A stretch of DNA of 64,000 nucleotides from Rhizobium sp. NFR07 (GCF_900111905.1 NZ_FOKM01000014.1:110581-174580), one strand, 5' to 3'. Positions 52,533-62,440 are shown, counted from the stretch's first letter. Notes: generated by a model from the sequence alone, not told the origin. A program made the numbers and translations.

Positions 52533-53993
52533 ATGCAGTTTCCACCCAGCGGCTGTGCGACGATCTTTCAGGGCTTCGATTGGGCAACGTCTCCGCTCGG
52601 ACCCCAGTCAGGTTGGCCGCCTGAGCTGAAGACACTAACCAGCGTCATGCTCGGCTCGCTGCAGCCGATGCTAATCGTCTGGGGGCCTGAGCAAACGACG
52701 CTCTACAATGACGGCTACGCTGCGATGTGCGGCAATCGGCATCCGGCCGCCTTTGGTGGAAGTTTTCAATCCCTCTGGCATGATATTTGGGACCAAGTCG
52801 AGCCGATCATATCGGCAGCCTATGCCGGCCAGGGCACCTCGATGGACGACATCGAGTTCACGATGCATCGAAACGGTTACCCCGAAGAGACACATTTCGC
52901 GTTCTCCTACACGCCGGTACGCGATCCATGGGGTTCTGTGCTCGGCATGTTCTGCGCCTGCACCGAGACGACATCAGAGGTGCGCGCCCGCCGGGTTCAG
53001 GATGACCTCAAGGAACGCTTCATGCAAGTCTTCGAACTGAGCCAGGGCGGCATCGCCATGCTAGTGGGCAAGGATCATGTCTTCGAATATGCCAATGAAG
53101 AATACTACTCGATGATCGGTGTCGGGCGCGAGATCATCGGCAAGACGGTTGCCGAGGCCGTACCAGAAGTCATCCGGCAGGGATTTATCGGGATTCTGGA
53201 CGGCGTCTTCGCGACTGGCGACCCGTTCGTCGCAAAGAACCTGCCCGTCAAGCTCAACCGAGGGCCTGAGGGCGAAGAGCAGAACCGTCTGATCGATCTC
53301 GTTTACCAGCCGACGCGAAGCGCCGAAGGCTGCATCACCGGCATTCTCGTCCAGGCTCGCGATGTGACGGTGCTGAGGGCGGAAGAAAAGCATCGCGAGC
53401 TGCTCGCCTACGAACTCGGCCACCGACTGAAAAACCAGCTTGCCATGGTCCAGGCAATCGCCTCGCAGACATTACGATATGCACCCGATATGCAGACCGC
53501 GCGCACGAACCTCAGCGATCGGATCGCGGTTCTCAGCCGATCGCACGATGCGATCATCGAAGGGGGAACCGGTCATTCAAGGGTTGGTGATCTCGTTGGC
53601 CAGATGACCGCCATCCATGACAACCCCGATCATCCGCGCATTTTCGTGGCTGGCCCAAATATGACCGTAGGGTCTCGACCGGCTCTTTCGCTATCGCTGA
53701 TCCTGCATGAATTGGCCACCAACGCTGTGAAGTACGGTGCGCTTTCAAGGCCGGACGGTAGCGTTACGTTGACCTGGCGCGTCGGCGGCCCGTACCGTGA
53801 TCGCTTCAAACTCGATTGGAAAGAAACTGGCGGGCCACGTGTAGCCAAACCCGAAAAGGAAGGGACCGGCAGTCGCCTGATCAGAGCCGGCCTCAACGGC
53901 ACGGCGGAGTGTCAGTTGTCGATCAACTACGAAGCCGACGGCCTGAGATTTTCGATTTCGGCCGATCTTGCCGGTTTCCAGAAGGAGCACTGA
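52533..53993 (+). CDS. PAS-domain HWE-family sensor histidine kinase
   Basis: 486 aa. Two PAS-like domains (about residues 35-150 and 160-285) precede the HWE core: His297 in ELGHRLKNQLAMV, N box LHELATNAVKYG (391-402) and WKE (429-431). It is a paralogue of the kinase at 18421. ATG 52533 is preferred over TTG 52527. One base after its TGA comes the receiver-domain gene, its probable partner. Confidence 0.92.
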   Translation: MQFPPSGCATIFQGFDWATSPLGPQSGWPPELKTLTSVMLGSLQPMLIVWGPEQTTLYNDGYAAMCGNRHPAAFGGSFQSLWHDIWDQVEPIISAAYAGQGTSMDDIEFTMHRNGYPEETHFAFSYTPVRDPWGSVLGMFCACTETTSEVRARRVQDDLKERFMQVFELSQGGIAMLVGKDHVFEYANEEYYSMIGVGREIIGKTVAEAVPEVIRQGFIGILDGVFATGDPFVAKNLPVKLNRGPEGEEQNRLIDLVYQPTRSAEGCITGILVQARDVTVLRAEEKHRELLAYELGHRLKNQLAMVQAIASQTLRYAPDMQTARTNLSDRIAVLSRSHDAIIEGGTGHSRVGDLVGQMTAIHDNPDHPRIFVAGPNMTVGSRPALSLSLILHELATNAVKYGALSRPDGSVTLTWRVGGPYRDRFKLDWKETGGPRVAKPEKEGTGSRLIRAGLNGTAECQLSINYEADGLRFSISADLAGFQKEH

Positions 53994-53994
53994 T

Positions 53995-54366
53995 ATGGCC
54001 GTATCGACGACGGGACCGCTTTTAATCGTCGAAGACGATGGCCTGATCCGGATGGATCTTGCCGACACCCTTCAAGATGCCGGCTACGCGGTGCTGGAAG
54101 CGGCAAATGCCGACGAAGCCTGGGCGATTCTGCTTGAAACGGATGTCTCAGCGCTCATCACCGATATCGACATGCCCGGCTCGATGGATGGGTTGGAGCT
54201 TGCGCGTCGCGTTTGCGATCGCTGGCCTGATTGCCAGATCATCGTTATCTCCGGGCGATACAATCCGGAGGCTTCGACACTCCCCCCGGATGCAATCTTT
54301 CTGACCAAACCGGTGGGTGAAACCGAGTTGTTCAAAGCACTGGAAGCTCGCGGTCTAGCAGTCTAA
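53995..54366 (+). CDS. Single-domain response regulator (CheY-like)
   Basis: A 123-aa receiver with acidic pair Asp14-Asp15, phospho-accepting Asp57 (ITDIDMPG) and Lys105 (FLTKP). There is no output domain; such regulators often act in a phosphorelay. GGAG lies 10 bases before ATG 53995, within the end of the HWE kinase gene, and the pair is tightly coupled. Confidence 0.93.
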   Translation: MAVSTTGPLLIVEDDGLIRMDLADTLQDAGYAVLEAANADEAWAILLETDVSALITDIDMPGSMDGLELARRVCDRWPDCQIIVISGRYNPEASTLPPDAIFLTKPVGETELFKALEARGLAV

Positions 54367-54447
54367 TCGAATATCGGCGCGGGAACCGCTGCCCCTCGGC
54401 GAAGACGAGCGAGCCTACGACCCGTGTAAAGCTCTTGAGAGCCCATA

Positions 54448-55467
54448 TGTGGACGGCCCCCGACCCGCAAGATAATTCGAGATAATGGGATCTGATCGCT
54501 TGCGTCCATATGTCCGGCCTGTTGTTGCGTTCGCACATGAACGCTGGCCAAGATGGTTTGCGCAACACAGGTGCCAAACATCAAGACGGCCTTGAGGGGC
54601 CAATGGGATCTTCGGAGTATTCTGTGTCTCGGATCGATCGATCACACCATCTGCTATTATCTTGCAAGTTGTAGTATCGCAAATACGTGGTGAAGATCAG
54701 GACGGCTTGGCGGCTTGCTTCCCCATCTTCAGGTAACGCACCCCGTCAAGGCCGGGCCTGATTTGGCGCTGTATGTCTCTACCGAGACCATGAGCTTCCA
54801 GGCTATGCGCGCCATCTTGTTGGCGAGCGCGACAGCTGCCAATTTGGGCGGTTTTTGCGTGAGCAGTTCCGCGGTTGAAAGAGCTCCGGAGCGGGTGTCT
54901 TCATGATCAAGAGAGCCGAACCGATTGGGCCAATACCGGGAATGGTGTTGAGGCGTATGCTGCGTTCGTCGTTGCGTTGCCATGCCTTGACCTCCACATC
55001 CGCAATCTTCTTCTCCAGTTCAGCGTATTCCTCGGCCTGGCTCATGAACAATTCCTGCGCGAGCTCTAACACAGTTTTCTCAACTTTTATCCTTTCGAGC
55101 AGCATCGGAATATGCGCTAGCCCCTTAGCTGCGGAAATGCCGAATTCATTGGTGTAGCCCCGGATCGCGTTGGCGAGTTGGGTGCGGTTGGCGAACAGAC
55201 GGGTAAAGACGCTGATCAGCATGAGTGCTGCTTGTCATCAACTGTCTTGACCGAAACAAACCGCATCGTTGGGCGGGCCATTGCCTCGCACAGCCCTTCG
55301 GCGTCGGCAGCGTCATTCTTGTTCCGCTTAACGTAAGGCTTGGCGAGTTGTGGTGCGATCATCTTCACCTCATGTCCGAATGAGGCGAGTAAGCGCGCCC
55401 AATGATGGGAACCAACACAGGCCTCGATCGCGGCTGAAGTTGGCGGGTAGGTACCCCTGATGTTTAA
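54448..55467 (-). mobile_element. Degenerate IS110 family element
   Basis: The minus strand has broken transposase pieces: SHHWARLLASFGHEVKMIAP, then KPYVKRNKNDAADAEGLCEA (DEDD domain), ANAIRGYTNEFGISAAKGLA, ERSIRLNTIPGIGPIGSALL (transposase_20), and near 54729-54880 KLAAVALANKMARIAWKLM. The reading frame shifts at least twice and the extreme N-terminus is lost. The left end TGTGGACGGCCCC (54448-54460) resembles that of the element at 58833. GTGGACGGCCCC recurs in direct orientation at 55468-55479, which suggests a junction with another element. Confidence 0.75.
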
Positions 55468-55611
55468 GTGGACGGCCCCTGAACGGCATCGAAATGTGCC
55501 AGAATGAGCTGAGTAGCGGCCTGCTCCGTGGCAGAGTGAGGTCGCTAGAAAAGTCTCTGGAGGCCAACCACGCCGATGACAGCAGATCAATCTCAAAAGC
55601 AAACCGCTACT

Positions 55612-55842
55612 CTCGTTGATCTTGGCGCAATTTTCGCCTATGTACCCGACCATTTCGCGCGGCCGTTCCTGGCGTCCCGCCAGTTACGCACCGTACTTGA
55701 AGACTGGTGTCGGCCGACGCCGCGCCTGGCGCTTTATTACCCCCGCAGCCGGCACGTCCCGTCCCCGTTATGAGCCTTCATCGACCTCCTGCGCGAGGTG
55801 GACAGGTTACGAGATTACGCTTCATCCGAATCCGCAGCATAG
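55612..55842 (+). pseudogene. LysR family regulator C-terminal remnant
   Basis: The frame reads VDLGAIFAYVPDHFARPFLA, RQLRTVLEDWCRPTPRLALY, YPRSRHVPSPL, TGA (55771-55773), then AFIDLLREVDRLRDYAS to TAG 55842. This is the effector-domain end of a LysR protein with an internal stop and no HTH. It is joined directly to IS debris on its left. Confidence 0.65.
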
Positions 55843-55910
55843 AGCCTTGACATTTATTCGCTACCTTGCGATTATCGTATGGTAGCGAACGAAATAAATA
55901 GGCCGTTTTC

Positions 55911-56360
55911 ATGCATGAGCAGGCGGACATCAGAGACCTCTCCGTGGCAGCATGGACCAAACGATGTTATTTCGCGGGCCGGGCTCTCATGGACGACCGT
56001 CTTCGGCCTTTCGATCTGGGATCTACGCAATGGTATGTCCTCTGGCATCTCGTCAACAACGGCCCGTCCGTCCAACGTGATCTCGGTCGCGCACTTGAAC
56101 TGGAACGCGCGACCCTAAGCGGAATCATCGCGACGCTCGTCCGCAAAGATCTGGTCGCACAGACCGCGGATGGAGGCGATCAGCGTCAACGCTTGCTGAC
56201 TTTGACCGCCGCCGGCCAGGCCCTATGGCGCCGGATCCCGGATTTTTCTTTCATTCACAACGCTGCCTTCGGCGGGATCGACGAGGCCGATCTGGCCACG
56301 ACAATCCGCGTCCTCAAATCAGCGACCGAACGACTGCAGGCCCTGTTGCGAGAGGAATAG
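55911..56360 (+). CDS. MarR family transcriptional regulator
   Basis: A 149-aa winged-helix protein: FDLGSTQWYVLWHLVNNGPS, ELERATLSGIIATLVRKDLV, and the wing QTADGGDQRQRLLTLTAAGQ. It precedes the epimerase gene by 3 bases, so it probably controls its own operon. Confidence 0.88.
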   Translation: MHEQADIRDLSVAAWTKRCYFAGRALMDDRLRPFDLGSTQWYVLWHLVNNGPSVQRDLGRALELERATLSGIIATLVRKDLVAQTADGGDQRQRLLTLTAAGQALWRRIPDFSFIHNAAFGGIDEADLATTIRVLKSATERLQALLREE

Positions 56361-56363
56361 GGA

Positions 56364-57173
56364 ATGACTTTATTGATCACCGGAGCCACCGGGCTCGTTG
56401 GCGAGCGACTTCTGCCGCGGTTGTTGGAGACTGGCTATGCTTGCCGAGCCATGCTCCGGGCGGGCAAGAGCTGCCCTGATGGAATAGGTGCCGTAACGGG
56501 CGACATTCTCGACACTTCAACCTTGGCGAACGCCGTCCACGGGGTTTCAGCAATCGTGCACCTCGCCGCCGTCTTTCGCACAAAAGACACCGATCTCATC
56601 TGGAAGAGCAACCTCGACGGAACACGCAACTTGATCGCTGCTGTGAAGGCCCACGCTCCCGACGCGCGGTTCATCATGTCGAGCACCAGCCATGTCTACA
56701 ATAGGGACAATCCGCATCCGGGAAGAGAGGACGACCCGGTCGATCCTCAGCACGCCTATCCCGCAAGCAAGGTCGCCGCGGAAAAGGAACTGCGTGAAAG
56801 CGGGTTGAACTGGTCGATCCTACGCTTCCCCTTCGTTTATGGCGACGGTGACGGGCATCTCGAATCTCTGCCCAAGCACGTCAGCGCCTGGCATCCGGCC
56901 CAACGCATGAGCACGATCCACCATCGTGACATCGCCCAGGCAGTCACACTGGCGCTGGATGGTCTCTTCGATCGGCGAATAGTGAACTTGGCCGACGAGG
57001 CGCCCTCCTCCATCTACGAGCTCGCGGGCATGTTGGGCAAGCGGTTGGACTCCAGTGGCGAGCCTCTCTCGGATCCTTGGTATCTGCATGTCGATACGTC
57101 CCTCGCCCGCAGTCTGGGTTTTCATCCCAGCATCAGGACCGTCTACCAGGCCAGGCAGGAGGGGCTGTTGTAG
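56364..57173 (+). CDS. NAD-dependent epimerase/dehydratase family protein
   Basis: A 269-aa extended SDR: LLITGATGLVGERLLPRLLE at the N-terminus, then VHLAAVFRTKDT, STSHVY, and catalytic YPASK (YxxxK). It resembles NAD(P)-dependent sugar epimerases or dihydroflavonol-reductase-like enzymes. It is co-transcribed with the MarR gene. The SDR pseudogene follows its stop directly. Confidence 0.88.
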   Translation: MTLLITGATGLVGERLLPRLLETGYACRAMLRAGKSCPDGIGAVTGDILDTSTLANAVHGVSAIVHLAAVFRTKDTDLIWKSNLDGTRNLIAAVKAHAPDARFIMSSTSHVYNRDNPHPGREDDPVDPQHAYPASKVAAEKELRESGLNWSILRFPFVYGDGDGHLESLPKHVSAWHPAQRMSTIHHRDIAQAVTLALDGLFDRRIVNLADEAPSSIYELAGMLGKRLDSSGEPLSDPWYLHVDTSLARSLGFHPSIRTVYQARQEGLL

Positions 57174-57676
57174 AAGACCCTCGCCCACTTCGGCCGTATC
57201 GATTGCGTGATCAAAAACGCTGGTATCGGCGAAGTCTGCCCTATCGACCGTCTCGATCTCGCGCTTTTTCAAAAGACGCTTAATGCTAATCTGACGAGCG
57301 GTTTTTTGTTCTCACAGGCTGCATGGCCACATATGACCTGGGATGGTGCCGGCTTATCTTCATGTCGTCGGCCGCCGCCCGAACAGGTGGCGGGCTTTCC
57401 GCCGCGTATGCAGCGTCGAAAGGCGGGGTGGAGAGTTTGATGCACGCTTATGCTAGCGCGCTTCGGTCGCACCGGATCACGCCGAACGCCATAGCGCCTG
57501 ATCTGATCGAGAGCAAAATAGCCAATGCAATCGAAGTCGGCCCCACGGAAAATCTGTCCTTAGGGCGCATGGGGCGTGCTGAAGAACTTTGGCCAGCAAC
57601 GCGGATGATCATAGTGACCGAAAATCTGACAGTTCAGACCATCCATGTCGATGCCGGCAGATATATAACTAGATGC
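57174..57676 (+). pseudogene. Truncated, frameshifted copy of the SDR at 43577
   Basis: From the epimerase stop, TLAHFGRIDCVIKNAGIGEV, CPIDRLDLALFQKTLNANLT run in one frame. Near 57347 one base is lost and RLIFMSSAAARTGGGLSAAY, AASKGGVESLMHAYASALRS continue in another. The first third, with the cofactor site, is absent. It is nearly the same protein as 43577-44308, so a duplicated segment has decayed here. Confidence 0.85.
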
Positions 57677-57941
57677 CTGCGAAAGGGTCGCGCAAGGCGG
57701 GGAACATCAAAGGCTAGTTCGTCTCTTGATTGGATACGAGCCTACGACCTGTAGAAAAAAGGCATCAACCGCTGACCGAAGGCGAGCGCCTCAGCGACTG
57801 CAGATCGCCCCGCTAGTGACGGGCGAGGCACGGGGCGAACAATCTCTCTTCAAAACGTCCAACGCCGCCGGCGGGCGTCGCCCTCGGCGGTCACTAACCC
57901 GAGGACGGTAGGTTTACGGATTGTCGCTTTGAACGAAAAGG

Positions 57942-58181
57942 CTATTGCTTGGCCTTGATCATTGGCAGGAAGCGAGCCGTAACATTCATGGTCTTGAGAC
58001 AACTTAATCCGGAAGGTGTACTTCCTCTTCGCGCCTTGGCGATGTGGTTGACGATGAGCCTCGCCGCCATCGGCTCGTTGGTGATCTTTTCGTCATAACG
58101 ATTCCAACGCCTTGCTCGATTGTCTTGAAAGAATCTGAACCAGCGCCCCGTCTCGGATAAAACAACACGCTGTTTATCCAT
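57942..58181 (-). CDS. Hypothetical protein
   Basis: A 79-aa basic protein (MDKQRVVLSETGRWFRFFQD, NRARRWNRYDEKITNEPMAA). I do not recognise it. Start ATG 58181 is a guess; the frame is open to 58286. It faces the AbiEii fragment divergently. Confidence 0.3.
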   Translation of the reverse strand: MDKQRVVLSETGRWFRFFQDNRARRWNRYDEKITNEPMAARLIVNHIAKARRGSTPSGLSCLKTMNVTARFLPMIKAKQ

Positions 58182-58331
58182 AATAATAGTGTAGCACAGA
58201 TGCAGTGGGTTCTCGGACTTACTTAAGATCGAGAATGCGTTAGGAGATAGGCACGTGACAACCTGTTCGTTGCCTTGGCGAGACACGTCACGTCGTCACT
58301 ATCGTCCGCCCCCGGAGGGCAAGTCAGTTCC

Positions 58332-58814
58332 GTGATTTTCGATCTTCGAGTACCAAAGGATCTCGGGGCATTCCTGCGCATTGTCGCCGAGGAGATGAAA
58401 GTTGCGCCGATGCTGGTCGAAAAAGACTACTGGATCATGCACTGTCTCTACGGTCTGCAGCAGCTGGAAATGCAGTTCGAGCTGAAGGGCGGTACCTCGC
58501 TCTTCAAAGGCTACCGCATCATCAACCGCTTCTCAGAAGACATCGATATCTGCATCGAGCCTCCCGAAGTGATGGGCGTCAAGACCGGTCCAAATCACGA
58601 CAAGCCCGCACATCGTGAAGGCCGTAAGGCCTTCTATGACTGGTTGGCCGAGACGATCACGATCGACGGCATAAAGAGCATCGAGCGCGATACCGAATTC
58701 GACAACGAGAGTTACCGCAGCGGCGGCGTTCGCCTCTATTATGCGGAGGCGATAGGCGTACGATCGGATCTGAAGGCCGGGGTGCTGCTTGAAGCCGGGT
58801 TTGAGCCCCATTGA
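58332..58814 (+). pseudogene. AbiEii/AbiGii-type nucleotidyltransferase toxin, truncated by an IS
   Basis: The frame has the nucleotidyltransferase core ELKGGTSLFKGYRIINRFSE, DIDICIEPP (GG[ST]-x9-DxD type) of the AbiEii toxin family, which modifies tRNA or nucleotides. Homology ends near LLEAGFEP at 58807, just before the IS110 end at 58833; family members are about 300 aa, so about half is missing. No AbiEi antitoxin is next to it. Start GTG 58332 is uncertain; a TTG at 58275 is also in frame. Confidence 0.75.
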
Positions 58815-58832
58815 GGGCTGCTTTGCGCCATG

Positions 58833-60206
58833 TGTGGACGGCTCCGGTTTGGCAAGAGTTTTGTCGACTACTTTTGCACATTGCTGGTCGGAGCTGCCAT
58901 GTGTCCGGCCTTTGGATGCGGCACAGGACGGGGCCGCTGGCCATAATGCTCTCCGCGGAGTGGGTCCCGGTCAAAAGCCCGCGCTCGAAGCGCCTGGCGC
59001 AAAATGGGATGTCCCTTTCCTTGGGCCGACTGGCGTAGGTGCGCTATAAGTCTCCTGCTCTTACCAACGACGTTCACGGCACATGCGCCGTGTATCAATT
59101 TCCGGCGGTGACCGGCTTTATTCTATAGGGTTCATTCCGGTTCATGATTGCCCATGCAACCCGTGCCATTTTGTTGGCGAGCGCTACTGCGGCGACCTTC
59201 GTTGATCGGCGTTCCATCAATGAGACAAGCCAAGGATGGCGGGTATAGCCCAATAGCTTGGCTCGCTTGATCACCGCCATCGCGCCAACCACCAATAACT
59301 GTCGTAGATATCGGTTCCCAGCCTTACTAATCCCGCCGAGTTTCTCCTTGCCGCCACTGGAGTTCTGTTTCGGGATAGGCAAATCCAAGGCACTCAGATC
59401 GCGACCGGAACGGAAGACACCGGGGTCGGGAACGCTGGCAGCCAGTGCGGTTGCTACCAATGGACCAACGCCCGGAATGCCTTCGAGTTTACGGCTGAGA
59501 TCATGGGTGCGGTGCCACTCCATGATCTGCCGATCCAGTTCCAGTATTCGCTGTTTCAAGAGATCGACCTGGTCGGCCAAGGCGGCAAGACATAAACATG
59601 CTTAGGCTGGTATTTCAGGTTTTTCGCCCTTGCGAATGGAGATTGAGAAGCTCAATCAGCCCGTTACGACCGATCCCCGCAACAATACCGAACTCGGCGA
59701 GGTGGGCACGGACAGCGTTGTTGGTCATCGTGCGCTGGCGAATAAACAGAATGCGGGTCAGATGAAGCATCAGGATCGATTGCTGATCGGCTGTCTTGAT
59801 CGGAACAAAGCGCATGTTCGGCCGTTTCACGGCTTCGCATATCGCCTCAGTATCCGCCGCATCGTTTTGGTTGCGTTTGACGTAAGGCTTCACATAGCGC
59901 GGAGGCATAAGCCGCACTCGGTGCCCGAGTTTCTCCAGTTCACGGCGCTAGTGATGCGCGGTTGCGCAAGCTTCTATACCAACAAGACAGGGGCTGATGT
60001 TCGCAAAAAACTGAACGACGTAGCGGCGCCTCAATTGTCGGCGGACGAGGACCGCGCCGGCTGCGGAAAAGGCGTGAACCTGGAACACCGACTTAGTAAT
60101 GTCGAGTCCAATCGTGGTAATCTCTTCCATGGATGGCTCCTCCCATGCGGTTCCTAACAGCACCGCGAATATGGCACATCGCGATGCCGGCGGAGGAGCC
60201 GTCCAC
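58833..60206 (-). mobile_element. IS110 (IS1111-like) element with 13-bp inverted ends
   Basis: TGTGGACGGCTCC (58833-58845) and its inverse GGAGCCGTCCACA (60194-60206) bound a 1,374-bp element. It holds one transposase gene on the minus strand (59095-60130). It has cut the AbiEii-type gene. Subterminal inverted repeats point to the IS1111 branch. Confidence 0.8.
59095..60130 (-). pseudogene. IS110 family transposase (nonsense and frameshift)
   Basis: From ATG 60130 (EEITTIGLDITKSVFQVHAF) the DEDD-type N-terminus is recognisable. A TAG at 59948-59950 replaces the expected Trp in ATAHHW, after which the same frame continues RRELEKLGHRVRLMPPRYVK, PYVKRNQNDAADTEA. Near 59600 a frameshift separates the C-terminal transposase_20 domain (RKLEGIPGVGPLVATALAAS, VAAVALANKMARVAWAIM, stop 59095). 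The enzyme is probably inactive. Confidence 0.85.
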
Positions 60207-60308
60207 AGTATCAATACCGGCCGTAGCGATCTTAAAAGTGGCTTGATGACGAGCTAGTTCTCAATTCGGAGAGGCCCAAAGCACCGGTGCCCGGAGCCAC
60301 TCACTCGT

Positions 60309-61055
60309 TCAGACCTGCGCAGCGCCACCGTCAGCAAAAACTTCGCTGCCGGTCATGAAGCTGCTGTCCTCCGAAGCAAGGAAGAGCGCTACGGCCGCGG
60401 TCTCCTCAGGACTTGCGATACGGCCGAGGGGAGTCTGCGCCGCAAGACTTTCAAGCAGCGCCGCCTCCTCTGCAGGTGTTACGAGACCTTTCAGACCGGG
60501 CGTCTCCGTGGCCCCAGGAGACAGTACGTTGACCCGGATACCTGATCCTTTCAGATCCAGGGCCCAGCTACGGGCAAAGTTGCGGATTGCTGCCTTCGTT
60601 GCGCTGTAGACGCTGAAGGCTGCAGTTCCCATGGCGCCGGTTGTCGATCCGGTGAGGATGATTGATCCACCCGTCTGCATCAGCGGCAGTGCTTTTTGCA
60701 CTGTGAACAAGGTACCTTTGACGTTGACGCTGAGTGTCCGATCGAATGACGCCTCGTCAATCGCACCGAGGGGGGCAAATGTCCCTAAACCAGCATTGGC
60801 GAAAAGGATGTCTATCCGGCCGCTCTTTTCACGCACCGTATCGAACAGTCGGTCGAGATCGTCCAGCCGCGACACGTCGCCCTGTACTGCCGTCACTCGA
60901 GCGCCGATTGCCTCGACCGCCCTGTCGAGTTCCTCTTGGCGGCGGCCGGTGATAAAGATCTCGGCCCCTTCCGCAACGAACCGCTTTGCCGTAGCTAGAC
61001 CTATCCCGCTGTTTCCCCCGGTGATGACGGCAATTTTCCCTTGAAGTCTTCCCAT
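60309..61055 (-). CDS. SDR family oxidoreductase
   Basis: A 248-aa classical SDR: IAVITGGNSGIGLATAKRFV, NAGLGTF, catalytic YSATKAA (YxxxK), C-terminal MTGSEVFADGGAAQV. It is divergent from an HxlR-type regulator, a frequent rhizobial pair in which the regulator responds to quinones or other electrophiles. Confidence 0.9.
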   Translation of the reverse strand: MGRLQGKIAVITGGNSGIGLATAKRFVAEGAEIFITGRRQEELDRAVEAIGARVTAVQGDVSRLDDLDRLFDTVREKSGRIDILFANAGLGTFAPLGAIDEASFDRTLSVNVKGTLFTVQKALPLMQTGGSIILTGSTTGAMGTAAFSVYSATKAAIRNFARSWALDLKGSGIRVNVLSPGATETPGLKGLVTPAEEAALLESLAAQTPLGRIASPEETAAVALFLASEDSSFMTGSEVFADGGAAQV

Positions 61056-61153
61056 CGAAATCCCCTTTCAAGATGTCAAGCGAGACCGGAGATAGACACT
61101 GGCTTTCTCTGTTGCTAGTATGCACCTTTTGGTAAGTACCAGGAGCATGCTGG

Positions 61154-61519
61154 ATGACTACATCCAATTTTGTCTGCGGGCTTGACGCATCACTCGCTGT
61201 GATTGGCGGCAAATGGAAGCCGTTGATCCTGTTCCACCTGGCTTACGAAGCTCGGCGGTATGGCGACCTCAGGCGAGCCATCGGCAATGTCAGCGACAAG
61301 ATGCTCATCCAGCAGCTCAAGGAATTAGAGGCCGACGGGATTGTTGCTCGGCACGATTTCAAGGAGATTCCTCCACGGGTCGAATACTCCCTCACTTCAT
61401 TCGGACAGACACTCGCTGAGGCGCTGAAGCCACTTTGTGCGTGGGGAACGGAGCACATGTCGGCGGTAGAGAAATTGATGTCACGAAGAGAACCTTTCGG
61501 TTCGAAGAAGATCGCCTGA
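61154..61519 (+). CDS. HxlR family transcriptional regulator
   Basis: A 121-aa winged-helix protein. FVCGLDASLAVIGGKWKPLI carries the N-terminal cysteine common in redox-sensing HxlR proteins, followed by RRAIGNVSDKMLIQQLKELE and the wing EIPPRVEYSLTSFGQTLAEA. The gene is divergent from the SDR at 60309, which it probably controls. Confidence 0.9.
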   Translation: MTTSNFVCGLDASLAVIGGKWKPLILFHLAYEARRYGDLRRAIGNVSDKMLIQQLKELEADGIVARHDFKEIPPRVEYSLTSFGQTLAEALKPLCAWGTEHMSAVEKLMSRREPFGSKKIA

Positions 61520-61671
61520 TATCTTCAGTTGATCGACCGCTTCGGGCCGAAAGCCGTTATGGTGCAGACGCGCCATGAGGTTCGTGCCAATGAGTCGAGC
61601 TTGAGCACGACGGTAGATAGCTCATCATGCAGAGCCTCTGTTAGCGGGCAGTCGCGATTGGGAAGAGTTGG

Positions 61672-62036
61672 ATGAACCTGATAGCCCATGTCGAAATTCC
61701 CGTTGCCGATATTGCAAGGGGAATCCGTTTCTACGGCGCTGTCTTTGAAATACAGTTCGGGGAGATCGTTGAAATCCACGAAAGCAGGATGGCGTACTTT
61801 CCTTTTCAGGAAGGCAAGGATGGAGCGAGCGGTGAACTCGCCCAGGGCGAGGCCGATGTTCCGACCCGACATGGTGCGATCGTGTATTTCAGCGTCGGTG
61901 ACATTGACGACCCCTGGCAAGGGCCGTCAGTTGCGGGGGCGAAGTCCTCTTCCCCAAAACCGCGGTCAACGAAGACATCTTCGTTGCCGAATTCGCCGAC
62001 AGCGAAGGAAATCGTATCGCCATGCAATCGTGCTGA
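61672..62036 (+). pseudogene. VOC (glyoxalase) family protein, frameshifted
   Basis: The frame starts MNLIAHVEIPVADIARGIRF, YGAVFEIQFGE, a VOC domain. At about 61912 one base is missing; the next frame continues RAVSCGGEVLFPKTAVNEDI, FVAEFADSEGNRIAMQSC to TGA 62034-62036. Repairing one base would give a normal 121-aa protein, so recent decay or a sequencing error is possible. Confidence 0.75.
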
Positions 62037-62440
62037 ACCGTGCGGAGCGTCGGTGGCAAATGATCTCTCAGTCACGTCAGCGGGAAGAAGCAAGGCGATG
62101 ATCGTTCAACCCGACGACTGGAAGCGTCAACCGTTCGGCGACGTGACATCCATTCCGTTGTCTAATCGCCTGCATCGGGTCAAGCGGATTTTGAACAAGG
62201 TACTTCGTTGCCGTGTTGCTAGCGCGACATCTTTTCTGGATTTTCTTTCAACATCTTTCAGTCCTGCAAATTCGTCCTGTGCTGGGAGCACGGTTGTCTC
62301 CCCGGTCGACATGCAGTCGCCGCATGATGGGTTTTCGCAGGGCAGGTCTTCCTATGTTCAAGACGCAGTCTCGATGAGCCGCGACGGAATCGACGGAATG
62401 ACCCTTCCCACGTCCACAGCAGGGACGCCGAGCATCTCAG
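62037..62440. other. Intergenic region without a convincing gene
   Basis: A plus-strand frame crosses this stretch but has no recognisable domain and looks like read-through of the broken VOC frame. No clear terminator or promoter is seen. Confidence 0.4.

Noticed and set aside
59948..59950. TAG in the IS transposase as recoding or programmed frameshifting
   Set aside because: The TAG replaces a conserved Trp in the same frame and a separate frameshift follows near 59600; decay is simpler.
54448..60206. CRISPR-like or phage-defence island
   Set aside because: No regular repeats or cas genes; the only defence-like gene is the truncated AbiEii-type frame.
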